Assembly: GCA_965197635.1 (NCBI GenBank)
Contig: CBDANN010000008.1
Span: 1,116,001-1,180,000 of the forward strand
Reading direction: 5' to 3'
Length of the DNA: 64,000 bases
Origin: Bin87 sp965197635
GTDB taxonomy: Bacteria > Chloroflexota > Dehalococcoidia > Lucifugimonadales > UBA3495
This document shows positions 8,907 through 18,159 of the stretch, piece after piece. A program made the translations under genes and the position numbers. Numbering within the stretch: position 1 is the first letter of the stretch; each line of letters opens with the position of its first letter. The notes beneath the pieces are model-generated. The model saw nothing but the letters and a program-made list of their open reading frames with translations, did not search any database and had not been told where the DNA came from.

Positions 8907-9396
8907 GTTCACCAGCCTCAGGTTCAGTCCGTGAACTCTCAGGAGTTCCCGCACCGCCTCGCCAGATTTTTGACCAATCGCGCGCTGGGGCGTTGTCCCA
9001 GATCACGTTCAGCCAGCCGCCGCGTCTCTCCCGCAACTGTTCCAGGAAGGCCGCAGCCGTTTCGCTATTGCTTGTTCCCATCCAGTTCCATCCATTCCAC
9101 CTCCCCCGTCTCCAGGCACACCGCCGAATAATAGCTGGCCTTTTCGCCATAGCTCGGGCTGCTCGAGTCCACCAATGCCGGTTCACCTTGCAGCGCCCAC
9201 TTGCCCCGCAGTTCGGCGTCCGCTCGGAAGTGGGCCTCGTCAGCGCAGAATATCTTTCCGCTAGTGCGTCCCGCCTCGACCGGCAGCGCGGCGTACTCCG
9301 CCACGAAGGTCTCCCGGTTGGCTTCGTCCGCCTTGACCAAGCGCTTCTTGGGCCTCTGGAAGGCAAATATCCCAACCGGTGCAGGTAGTAACGTCA

Positions 9397-9417
9397 CCCC
9401 GTACTTGATACGGGGTC
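9397..9417 (-). repeat. Palindromic element in IS630 transposase (copy 3)
   Basis: ACCCCGTATCAAGTACGGGG on the minus strand interrupts the segment that reads SCLNYLHRLG in relatives. The following sequence is out of frame, so this copy or nearby decay shifted the frame. Confidence 0.7.
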
Positions 9418-9865
9418 AGACAACTGCGGCGGCTCAAACTGACCCCGAAGCACTCCAAAACATACTGCCGAACCACCTTCCAATACCAGTTGACCAATTC
9501 GATACCCCACGTGGCAGGGGGGAACCTCCGGTCGCTCTAATATCAGGGCGGCAGGTCCTCCCTCACCGAAGGCCGACGCCCACCGCCCAATGGTGTGTGG
9601 GTCTCGCTCCAGGGCTTCCGCCATGGCCGCTGCCGTCAAGCCCTGGGCCAGCAGTAGCATGGCGTACCATTGCTCCCGCTCCCCGGGCGTAGGCGCCAGA
9701 ATCATCCTCCGGCGCAAGTCCTGTTCTGCCATCTGTCATTGTTTCAGAGACCGGTCTATCTCTCTCACGCCCATCACTAACCTCTGGCAACTCCCGAAAC
9801 TATGCAACCCAACTGGCCCCAATTTACCCTATCACCCTGCACATTTCACCTTGGCCTTGGTTTAG

Positions 9866-10199
9866 GAGCGTCCCAGACTTGGAATTCCTGCACGTCGGGA
9901 TGCTGATGTCGCAACTGGCCTAACGCTGGAAGGTCGCGGGGCGGTCGTTATGATCGCCCCGTATTGATTACGCAGTCGGCGGCGCGCCAGCGTGGCGATT
10001 GTGTACGAGCGACGTTGTGGAAATCGCCGTCGTTCCGCAGCATCCGCCCGTAGCAATAGATGACACTGGTCCGATGGGGTCTGCGGCAATGCCCGAAAGA
10101 CGGGAAATCTCGCATGGGGGAGCAGGGTGTCGCCCCGGCTCTAAGCCTCGATTATGACATCGCGGATCGCGTCTTTTATCATCCGAAACGGACACAGCC
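9866..10199. other. 334 bases without a recognisable gene
   Basis: Lies between the right end of the IS630 element and the hypothetical gene at 10200. Short open frames here have no recognisable similarity, start signal or repeat. No RNA gene is seen. Confidence 0.5.
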
Positions 10200-10625
10200 G
10201 TGCCGTTAGAGCAACCCGAAAAGATCCAACACTACTTCGAAATCGACGCCGACGCGGCCGTTGAGGAACTCCACAATGCCGGCGAGGAAGAACCACAAGC
10301 TCAGTCGGTCATCCTTGCCGACATAGCTAGGATTTCAGGGTGGGACAATCTTCCAGACGTCGTCATCGTCACGCCCAAGTCCATCAAGTGGGACTGGCAG
10401 GATGGAGGCATGATGTTGGGCAAGCCCGATGGAACCGGCGCAATAAATCTGGAACCAGGCGTCTATAGGTTTTCCCAGATTCCAATAACCAGCTTGGTAT
10501 TCCGAGGGACGAGCGAGACCGAGACCCAAGCTCACGAACGGAACAGCCAATTCCGGATGGCCTTAGCCCGAATCCACCGAAGAGATGGGGTTCTGGCGTT
10601 GGGACGAGGGATGACGGGCAAGTGA
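10200..10625 (+). CDS. Hypothetical protein, 141 aa, C-terminus probably altered by IS1380
   Basis: Starts at GTG 10200 and is acidic at first (VEELHNAGEEEPQAQ), then has a beta-rich stretch (NLPDVVIVTPKSIKWDW, later INLEPGVYRFSQIPITSLVF). No family is recognised. The last residues overlap the antisense 3' end of the IS1380 transposase, so the original C-terminus may have been replaced on insertion. It could be a cargo or regulatory gene next to a lost partner. Confidence that it is expressed is modest. Confidence 0.4.
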   Translation: MPLEQPEKIQHYFEIDADAAVEELHNAGEEEPQAQSVILADIARISGWDNLPDVVIVTPKSIKWDWQDGGMMLGKPDGTGAINLEPGVYRFSQIPITSLVFRGTSETETQAHERNSQFRMALARIHRRDGVLALGRGMTGK

Positions 10626-11589
10626 AAGGCTCGGAATCGGGCCAGGGCGCGACTGAACTGGGTTTCCCAAGGCCAGTGCTGGGGCAGGTGCAGGGTGAGG
10701 CGGCGCGCGGTGCGGGTGAGCCGTCCGGCGATAGAGAAGAACCGCCGCCGGAGGGTCTTGGTGGTTACCGCCGGCTCACCCAGCCCGATGCGGGCGGTCC
10801 AGCGCGCCAGGTTGTGGGCTATGACCTGGACTGGACTTTGTACACTCAAGCGGCGTAAGCCAGTGAATCGACCAGCCTGTGGTACAGATTGGCTGGAAGT
10901 TTTTGAACGTCAAGTTCGGTGGCCGACAGTGGAAAACCCTCCGACGCCAGCCACCGGTGGCGACGCACCAAGGCGATGGCATCTATGAAGGTTGGCGACG
11001 GTTTGGCGTACCAAGCGGCAGTGCGCGGGGATAGCGGCCGTTGTTTTTGCAACTGGTGAGCGGCCCGGGTGATCCAGGAAAAGAGACCCATCAATATCGG
11101 GGTAGTGCGAGCACTGGCCCGGTCGGACCACTGGCGCTGGGTCGCCACGCCCAGGTGAGACCTGGTTTCCATGAAGGTGACTTCCAGTTGCCAGCGCAGC
11201 ACAAACCATTCCAGGATCTGCGCTGGGTCAACGGCTGGGTTGGTGCAGAGCAGGGCTTGGGGGTCGAACTCGCCATTGGGGTCTCGCACCAGGACCCAGC
11301 GCAGTGGTAGGGGCGGTTGGCCGGTGTGATACCAGAGTGCGGTTTGCGAAGTGATTGCCACCGCGCGGGTCGTGTGGTCGTACCAGGCCACTGCCGTCCG
11401 GTCCCAAGAGGTGTCGCCTTGGTCCAGGAGCGCTTGCAGTGTGGGCAAGCGAGCGCCCTGCACGGGTGGACGCCCGTTCTGGCTGGGCCGACGGGTTGGC
11501 GCGGGCGCATAGAGGCCGGAATCCAGCCGCAATCGGGTGATGCAGGTAACGGGCTGGGGCAGCGATTGGCAGCAGTGGAGCCGGTCCAG

Positions 11590-11614
11590 AGCCTGCCCCG
11601 TGCTACGATACGGG
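11590..11614 (-). repeat. 25-bp palindromic element in IS4-like transposase (copy 4)
   Basis: On the minus strand it starts CCCGTATCGTAGCACGGGG and adds CAGGCT, between GTC and CTG codons. Removing it joins SYAV to LDRLHCCQSL. It is one base longer than the 24-base copies. Confidence 0.75.
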
Positions 11615-11665
11615 GACGGCGTAACTACTATCGCCCACCAGTACCAGGGAACGGTGGGGCCACCA

Positions 11666-11690
11666 GCGTGGTTCGGCAGGCTCACCATGA
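11666..11690 (-). repeat. 25-bp element of a third type in IS4-like transposase
   Basis: On the minus strand it starts TCATGGTGAGCCTGCCGAAC. Removing it restores QSRWWPHRSLVLVGDS, the expected text. It resembles the common GTTCGGCAGGCTCACCATGA-type repeat. Confidence 0.65.
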
Positions 11691-13019
11691 GCGGGATTGC
11701 ATGATCATCTGCTGGGCCCGATCGGTGAGCTTTTGGTGCGGGCGTCCGCGCGGGCGATAATATCCGGCCGAAGGCGCCAAAGCGGTCAGCACCGGCCAAG
11801 CCCAATAGCGTCCGGCCCAGGGGACGTGGCCCCGCCACCTCAGGCTGATCCAGCGCCAGCCGCTGACTTTGACCAGATAGCGGCGGCTGGCACGCACCGC
11901 ATCGCGGTAGCTGCCACGGGCTTTGATTTTAGGGCCGCCGCGTCGCTCCACGGTTTCCCGATTGGTAAATGGCTCGTATGCCGAACACCAGGGGTCCATC
12001 GCCCGGGTCCGGGTGTTGGATTAGCAGCGTCAGCAGGACCTGGGATACCGGCAGTGGCGACCACACCGCTCGATTGAGCACGTGATGATAGCGGGCATAG
12101 TTGCGGTCATCGCGGTGGCCCATGACGCGGAGCGCCGCGGCTACGGTGCGTGGGCCGGGAGCCAGTATCGCGCCGACCAGCCGAACCTGGACTTTGATCC
12201 AGGTTCGGCTTTGGAACCGCGTTGCCAAGGGAGTGAGAACGGGTAAAATGGCCTCCGGCAGGGTAAGCATGGTTGGGCCTTATTGTGGAAATCGGGTCAG
12301 GCCAGCTTACCCTGGTTTTATAATGTGCCTAACTTTTGTACAAAGTCCAGCTGGACGGCCAGCCAGGCGGCGTTGGCGGCGAAGCGTCCCGAGGGGAGAC
12401 GGTTGAGCCCGACGCCGTGCTTCAGGTCGCGGATGGCATTCTCGATCTCGGCGTGGCGGCGATGGTCCGCCTCCAGTTCCAGGGTATCCTCCTCCCGGTC
12501 GGTGATGAAGCCGTGGTAGCTGTAGGTGGCGAAGAGGGCCAGTTGGGAGCCGGGAGTGGGCTTCACCCTACGGACGATGCGCCGCACTGGGGCGTCGTCG
12601 TGCGCACTCTCGAAGGGGGTGTAGGTGGTTTCGGCCACGCCAGCGGCGCCGTCCATCCAGTAGGGTAGGGGCGTCCACTCCCTTTCGGGTATGGCCTCGA
12701 TGCGGTTCCGCAGGCGGGCGTGCTGGCGGATGGTGATGGAGAAGCGGACATCCGTCTGGCGGCAGACGGCGACCAGGCGTGGGTGTAGCAGCCGCGGTCG
12801 GCCCGCACCGTGAGTTGGCCGCAGGCCCCGGCATAACGCACTCGGCCCACCGTCTCCCGCAGGAAGTTAGCGGCGCCCCGAGCCGTGTTGGCCCGGCCCT
12901 GGCGTAGCCGAGACATCAGCACGTCGCCGGTTCCGGCGGCAACGGCCAGCAGCGGATGATAGCCCCGCTGGCCGGTGTAACCGTGCTGGCGGGCACCTTC
13001 CTTGGCCACTCCATAGCAA

Positions 13020-13275
13020 TATTATGCCCGTGTCCGGGCCGTGCAGAGGCGACTAACTGGTGTGGCCGTGTCAGGGTGCGTATGCTCATGGCGAGGCGTG
13101 TCGTCCGGACGAAGGCCGAGCAGACACTGGTGCATATTGCCCGATCCGTAGCATGGTCCGGGAGCCTTACGACTGCATCGTTGGTGACGCCCCGGTCGGG
13201 GCGATCCCGTTGGGGAGAATGGCTACAGTCCGTGGCTCCCTCCGGCGACACGCCTACGCGGCGATGGTAGAGGCG
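13020..13275 (+). ncRNA. Candidate bridge RNA region of IS110 copy 1
   Basis: About 260 noncoding bases upstream of the transposase align closely with the same region of copy 2 but keep no common open frame. A perfect hairpin GCCCGTGTCCGGGC lies near the start. IS110-group elements encode a bridge RNA in this position; here that is inference from location and conservation. Confidence 0.35.
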
Positions 13276-14327
13276 ATGATGAGCAGACGCCAGAGCAGCG
13301 CAAAACCGGAAGGGCGGTCCGAGCTGAACCTGAACGCGGCGGGCATCGACGTGGGGGCCACCAGCCACGATGTGGCGGTGCCCGCCGACCGGGCGGAGCA
13401 GCCAGTGCGGGAGTTTGCTGCCTTCACGACGGACCTGTATCGCCTGGCGGGCTGGCTGGCCGGGTGCGGCATGGAGACCGTGGTTATGGAGTCCACCGGG
13501 GCATACTGGATACCGTTGTTCGGGGTGCTGGAAGCGCGCCGCATCCAGGTAATGCTGGTGGAATACGGGTCCCACCATATCCAGCATATGCAGAAGGCGC
13601 TGACCCAGATGAACGTGAAGCTGCCTCACGTCATCAGCGACATCGCAGGCCAGACCGGCATGGAAATCATCGAGGCCATGGTGGGTGGCCAACGGGATCC
13701 GGTGCAACTGGCGCAACGGCGCGACTACCGGATCAGGGCGGACGAAGAAACCATCACTCGATCATTGCAGGGGCACTGGTGGAAGGAGCACATCTTCGAG
13801 CTGACCCAGGCCCTGGAACTGTACCGGGCGTACCGGGCAAGATTGCGGAGTGCGACCGGGAAATCGAAACCCATTTGGAGTGGTTTGAGGACCGCAGTAC
13901 CGGCGAACCTCCAGCGGCGAAGTCGGGTCAGAAGCGTAGCAAAGGAAACGCGCCCCGCTTCGATGTTTGGACGCACTTGTATCGGATGACGGGAGTGGAC
14001 CTGACCCGGATCGACGGCGTGGACGCGTACACGGCCCGGAAGTTCATCAGCGAAATCGGCGCCGACCTGACCAAATGGCCCCGCGCCAACCGGGCCGCCG
14101 CGGCCCTGCGTCTGGCGGCCAACGCGCCGCATCGCTCCGACAGCGCTCTGGGCGCCTTCCTGCGCCGGAAGAAGGCCCAACTGAGCGCGCCCAAGGCCAT
14201 CACGGCCACCGCGCACCAGCTGGCCAGGCTCATCTATTCCATGCTGCGCTACGGACAGGAGTACGTGGATGCTGGCGCCGAATACTACGAGACACAATAC
14301 CAGCAGCGGGCGTTGCGTGCGGCCTAG
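13276..14327 (+). pseudogene. IS110-family transposase, copy 1, with two deletions and a frameshift
   Basis: Starts MMSRRQSSAK at 13276. Compared with copy 2 it lacks about 51 residues between the two MLV segments (the part carrying DVVDCQWRQQL, with catalytic Asp residues of the RuvC-like domain). It also lacks about 31 residues containing the SWLGLSPDN and GGRIISS stretch. Each deletion is flanked by a short direct repeat in copy 2 (ATGYTGGTGGA and AGCGCC). A frameshift near 13835 separates the halves. It cannot be active, although the donor ends may remain usable in trans. Confidence 0.85.
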
Positions 14328-14444
14328 CGTCGGGCGGCACAGCTGGGCTACCAACTGGTGCCTATGTCCGATGCCCAACCTTCGGACCTGCCCCACGGAT
14401 CAGAGGCCGCGGCCGCGTGACAGGTTTCGGTTAGTCCATAGCAG

Positions 14445-14700
14445 AGTTATGCCCGTGTCCGGGCTGGGCAGAGGGGACTAACTGGAGAGTCTGCCCCAGG
14501 ATGTATGCTCATGGTAAGGCGTGTCGTTCGGACCAAGACCGAGTGGACACTGGTGCATATCGCCCGATCGATAGCATGGTCCGGGGGTCTTACGACGGCA
14601 TCATTGGTGACGCGCCAAGCGGGGCGATCCCGTTGGGGAGAATGTCTACTGTCTGTGACTCCCTCCGGCGTCGCGTCTACGCAGCAATCATGGAGGCGAT
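14445..14700 (+). ncRNA. Candidate bridge RNA region of IS110 copy 2
   Basis: Aligns with 13020-13275. It shares the GCCCGTGTCCGGGC hairpin and long identical blocks such as GGGGCGATCCCGTTGGGGAG. One more variable island, just after GGGACTAACTGG, is where a target-binding loop could differ between copies. The RNA is inferred from family knowledge only. Confidence 0.4.
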
Positions 14701-14757
14701 GATGAGCAGACGCCAGAACAATGCGAAACCGCCGGGGTTGTCCCAGCTGAACTGAAC

Positions 14758-16092
14758 GTGGCGGGCATCGACGCGGGCGCCACCAGCCACTATTTGGCGG
14801 TGCCCGCCGACCGCGCGGAGCCGCCGGTGCAAGAGTTTGAGGCTTTCACGGCGGACCTGTACCGTTTGGCGGACTGGCTGGCCGAGTGCGGTGTGGAGAC
14901 CGTGGTCATGGAGTCCACCGGCGTGTACTGGATACCCCGGTTCGGGGTGCTGGAAGAGCGGGGGTTTGAGGTGATGTTGGTGGACCCCAGACGCATCAAG
15001 AACGTGCCGGGTCGCAAGACCGACGTGGTGGACTGCCAGTGGCGGCAGCAACTGCACACCTACGGGCTGCTGTCGGGAGCCTTCCGGCCCGACGGGGAGA
15101 TCCGACGTCTGCGCAGTTACCTGCGGCAGTGGGCCATGCTGGTGGAGTACGCATCTCATCACATCCAGCATATGCAGCAGGCGTTGACCCAGCTGAACGT
15201 GAAGCTCCAGCATGTGATCAGCGACATCACCGGCCAGACCGGCATGGACATCATGGAGGCCATCGTGGGCGGCGAGCGGGACCCGCGGAAGCTGGCGCGA
15301 CTGCGCGATCCCAGGATCAAGGCCGACGAGGCGACCATCGCCAAGTCCCTGCGGGGGCACTGGCGGGAGGAACACAGCTTCGAGCTGACCCAGGCCCTGG
15401 AACTGTACCGGTTCTATCAGGATAAGATTGCCGAGTGCGACCGGGAGATTGAAGCCCAGCTGGAACGGTTTGAGGACCGCAGCGACGGCGAACCTCCGGC
15501 TCCCAACGGCAAGAAGCGCAACCAGAAGAACGCGCCCCGCTTCGACGTCCAGAGCCATCTGTACCGGATGACTGGGGTGGACCTGACCCGGATTGACGGC
15601 GTGGACGCCTACACGGCCCTGAAGGTGGTGAGCGAGATTGGCACGGACCTGACCAGGTGGGAGAGCGCCGGCCACTTCGCTTCCTGGCTGGGGCTGAGCC
15701 CCGACAACCGCATCACCGGTGGTCGGATCATCAGCTCAAAGACCAAAGCCAGCGCCAACCGTGCGGCGGCGGCATTACGGCTGGCAGCCAACGCCCTGCA
15801 CCGCTCCGACAGCGCTTTGGGCGCCTTCCTGCGGCGGAAGAAAGCCCACCTGGGCGCGCCCAAGGCCATCACCGCCACCGCCCACAAGCTGGCCAAGCTC
15901 GTCTATTCCATGCTGCGCTACGGCCAGGAGTACGTGGACGCTGGCGCGGAATACTACGAAACTCAGTATCAGCAGCGTGCGATACGCACCACCAAGCGAC
16001 GGGCGGCACAATTGGGCTATCAGTTGGTGCCCCTCCCCGATGCTGAGGACCATCCTTCGCCTGTGCCTCTCAACACACCGGCCGCCGCCTGA
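14758..16092 (+). CDS. IS110-family transposase (DEDD/RuvC-like plus Tnp domain)
   Basis: 444 residues. The N-terminal RuvC-like DEDD domain shows GIDAGATSHYLAVP (first Asp), VVMESTGVYWIP (Glu) and KTDVVDCQW (Asp pair). A helical linker follows (FELTQALELYRFYQDKIAEC). The C-terminal Tnp domain contains GVDLTRIDGVDAYTALKVVS and FASWLGLSPDNRITGGRIIS. The position that is Ser-Gly in many family members reads ITGG here, as in one common subgroup. Copy 1 shows the ancestral start at MMSRRQ; a one-base deletion at about 14755 has cut that N-terminus off, leaving GTG 14758 as the first usable start. The missing 15-20 residues may reduce activity. No Shine-Dalgarno precedes this GTG. Confidence 0.85.
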   Translation: MAGIDAGATSHYLAVPADRAEPPVQEFEAFTADLYRLADWLAECGVETVVMESTGVYWIPRFGVLEERGFEVMLVDPRRIKNVPGRKTDVVDCQWRQQLHTYGLLSGAFRPDGEIRRLRSYLRQWAMLVEYASHHIQHMQQALTQLNVKLQHVISDITGQTGMDIMEAIVGGERDPRKLARLRDPRIKADEATIAKSLRGHWREEHSFELTQALELYRFYQDKIAECDREIEAQLERFEDRSDGEPPAPNGKKRNQKNAPRFDVQSHLYRMTGVDLTRIDGVDAYTALKVVSEIGTDLTRWESAGHFASWLGLSPDNRITGGRIISSKTKASANRAAAALRLAANALHRSDSALGAFLRRKKAHLGAPKAITATAHKLAKLVYSMLRYGQEYVDAGAEYYETQYQQRAIRTTKRRAAQLGYQLVPLPDAEDHPSPVPLNTPAAA

Positions 16093-16337
16093 AAACCAAG
16101 TTAGTGGGGAGCCCAGCAAAGGGGAATTGCGTACCGGCGCCAGAGTTTCTGTAGATAAAATTCCGTGCTCAACTGCGTAACTCCTATGTCATTGGGAGCC
16201 CCGAGTAGCAGTCTCGTCGCCACCGCGGTGACGGTCGTTTCGGCAGCGGATTGCCATGTGGTTGCCCCCCTCGCAACTACATACACGGTATGCACGATGT
16301 ACGCCTATACATTCGGCGGTATGCAATTACGCCAGTT

Positions 16338-16706
16338 TTACAAAACCCAAACCCAAACCACCACGCCGATGAGTAAACCCAGCAGCAACCCGCCGGCATG
16401 ATTGACGCGCACTATGTTGGATTCGTAGCCGAAACGCTCTTCCAGTCGCCGCCCGAAAAAGCCGACGCTGATGACGGAGATGACACCAATGAACGCCAGC
16501 GGTCCGTACACCAGCGCAGCTTGTTCAGCGTTCTTGAACAGCAACGCCAGACCCACCAAAACGGCCACGAGGCCCAGTGACAGCGCCATCCGCACCAGGC
16601 CGATGCGGAAACCCCACCCCATGAGAAAGCACCAGCCGGCCAGTCCTAGCAGATGCCACGGCGAGTCTAAAATTCCGAATACCACGCCCGAATTGTCCGC
16701 CATCAT
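16338..16706 (-). CDS. Small polytopic membrane protein, 122 aa
   Basis: Starts MMADNSGVVFG. Four hydrophobic stretches are visible: about residues 15-33, 37-57, 65-85 and 105-122, the last ending in VVVWVWVL. A charged loop GRRLEERFGYESN lies between the third and fourth. It resembles small CvpA- or DUF-type inner-membrane proteins, but no family is firmly recognised. It stands alone on the minus strand, divergent from RNase PH, between the IS110 copy and a CATTGCGA-type repeat. Around 245 bases between it and the IS110 end hold nothing recognisable. Confidence 0.5.
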   Translation of the reverse strand: MMADNSGVVFGILDSPWHLLGLAGWCFLMGWGFRIGLVRMALSLGLVAVLVGLALLFKNAEQAALVYGPLAFIGVISVISVGFFGRRLEERFGYESNIVRVNHAGGLLLGLLIGVVVWVWVL

Positions 16707-16760
16707 GCTCGGCGGCGCAACCGGCGGCGGGGCAACATCAGGGTCTTGGGGTTATCTCGT

Positions 16761-16785
16761 GTCATTGCGAGCGAAGCGCGGCGAT
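16761..16785. repeat. Partial CATTGCGA-type dispersed repeat
   Basis: GTCATTGCGAGCGAAGCGCG matches the left part of the repeat at 33850 and 7795, then diverges. It lies in the short gap before RNase PH. Confidence 0.6.
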
Positions 16786-16832
16786 CGCGTTGCGCTAAAC
16801 TAACTTGCACATTTAACAGGATGTCTTTCAGT

Positions 16833-17561
<729 letters not shown>

Positions 17562-17897
17562 TGCTTTGACGGCCTGCCGGAGTGCGTCGTTGAGCCGTTC
17601 TTGCCAGCCGGGTCCACCCTCGAGGAAATGGGCAAGAACATCAATGTCCAGTTCAATGCTGACTTCCCATTTGGCCAGACCTTCCTGTTGACAGCGGCGG
17701 CGCAGAGACTGCGCCACCAAGTGGGGATGAACCTCAATAACTGGCCGCATCTGTGCGAACACCTCGGCGGTTATTTCCGGATTATCCGGATCCCTGGCAA
17801 TACCGACGTTGATGGCCGTTTCCTCATCATACCGCGCGGCGTTTCAGCGAAGGTCAGATTACTTGCAACCAGTTCGTCGAAACCCCGGCGAGTCAGG

Positions 17898-18158
17898 TCA
17901 GTGGGATTGGTCATAGGTTCTCACCTCTCCGGCGTTCGCTCGGCGCAGGCTGATGATGCGGATATTGTCGCCCCGCACGGTATAGATGAGGGTGTACAGG
18001 CGTCCTCTCATACGTCCAATGGCGCGCCAGCGCATTTCGCCACCGCGAGGGCTGGGCGTGATAACCGCCGTTTCCCATTGGAAAGAAACCTCCACCTCAG
18101 CGAAATCGACGCCGTGCTTGTCCCGGTTTTCCCTGCGCTTTTCCGAGTTCCACTCGTA
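17898..18158 (-). pseudogene. brnT: BrnT-type toxin with its 5' end removed by insertion sequences
   Basis: The frame reads YEWNSEKRRENRDKHGVDFA, EVEVSFQWETAVITP, RWRAIGRMRGRLYTLIYTV and IRIISLRRANAGEVRTY. This is the BrnT ribonuclease fold with the conserved KHGVDF and RRA signatures. The codons just before YEW are replaced by the terminal repeat of an IS5 element, with a stop upstream and no start codon, so the toxin cannot be made from its own signals. It pairs with the frameshifted brnA. BrnT normally cleaves mRNA to slow growth under stress. Confidence 0.75.
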
Positions 18159-18159
18159 A

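Larger units (their letters stand above)
8619..9732 (-). pseudogene. IS630-family transposase, frameshifted
   Basis: The N-terminus at 9732 reads MAEQDLRRRMILAPTPGERE with a helix-turn-helix (GLTAAAMAEALERDPHTIGR). The DDE core follows in another frame (KIFCADEAHFRADAELRGKW), then AAAFLEQLRERRGGWLNVIW with NAPA in a third frame, and DCNADEAMWGWAREEATGNL in a fourth piece ending near HPTLALV. At least three frame changes, a missing linker and two palindromic insertions (8883-8906 and 9397-9417) show it is dead. Confidence 0.8.
8616..9865 (-). mobile_element. IS630-family element, 1250 bp, decayed
   Basis: Imperfect terminal inverted repeats of about 28 bases bound the element. The left starts CTAAACCAAAGCCAAGGTG at 8616 and the right ends CACCTTGGCCTTGGTTTAG at 9865. 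A TA dinucleotide, the IS630 target, precedes the left end; the right flank is GA, so the second TA has mutated. The element abuts the stop codon of the older IS630 remnant. Its own transposase runs on the minus strand. Confidence 0.8.
10846..12270 (-). pseudogene. IS4/IS701-like transposase with frameshifts and two inserted repeats
   Basis: The N-terminus at 12270 reads MLTLPEAILPVLTPLATRFQ and continues AALRVMGHRDDRNYARYHHV. A central part in another frame has RYLVKVSGWRWISLRWRGHV. The C-terminal part has ILEWFVLRWQLEVTFMETRS and ends LYHRLVDSLAYAA. The YREK-like core near LRWQLEVTF is typical of IS4-superfamily DDE transposases. Insertions at 11590-11614 and 11666-11690, plus independent frameshifts, disrupt it. 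A complete relative would be about 440 residues. Confidence 0.8.
10831..12350 (-). mobile_element. IS4/IS701-like element, 1520 bp, nested in IS1380
   Basis: Perfect 14-base terminal inverted repeats CTGGACTTTGTACA and TGTACAAAGTCCAG bound the element. A CTGGA target duplication is present at 10826-10830 and 12351-12355. Excision restores the IS1380 reading frame, which fixes both ends to the base. The internal transposase gene is on the minus strand and has decayed. Confidence 0.85.
10610..13009 (-). pseudogene. IS1380-family transposase, split by a nested element and 5'-truncated
   Basis: The upstream half (13009 to 12351) begins AKEGARQHGYTGQRGYHPLL with DDE-domain text, a frameshift near 12790-12680, and ends FAANAAWLAVQ. 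The downstream half (10830 to about 10610) continues VIAHNLARWTARIGLGE and TLRRRFFSIAGRLTRTARRL. The two halves are separated exactly by the element at 10831-12350. Deleting it together with one target copy rejoins WLAVQ-VIAHN in frame. The N-terminal 100 or so residues are missing at 13010, where an IS110 copy begins. Confidence 0.8.
13010..14434 (+). mobile_element. IS110-family element, copy 1 (defective)
   Basis: Starts TCCATAGCA and ends GGTTAG, directly followed by copy 2 starting with the same TCCATAGCA. Length is 1425 bases against 1670 for copy 2, because of two internal deletions. No terminal inverted repeats or target duplications are seen, as usual for IS110. Confidence 0.7.
14435..16104 (+). 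mobile_element. IS110-family element, copy 2 (near intact)
   Basis: Begins TCCATAGCA right after copy 1 and ends AGTTAG about 10 bases after the transposase stop. At 1670 bases it is the reference copy: about 320 bases of noncoding leader and one long transposase gene. Confidence 0.75.

Noticed and set aside
13060..13275. Open frames upstream of both IS110 transposases as a protein gene
   Set aside because: The frames differ between copies and have no shared protein sequence or start signal; the region looks like a conserved noncoding leader.
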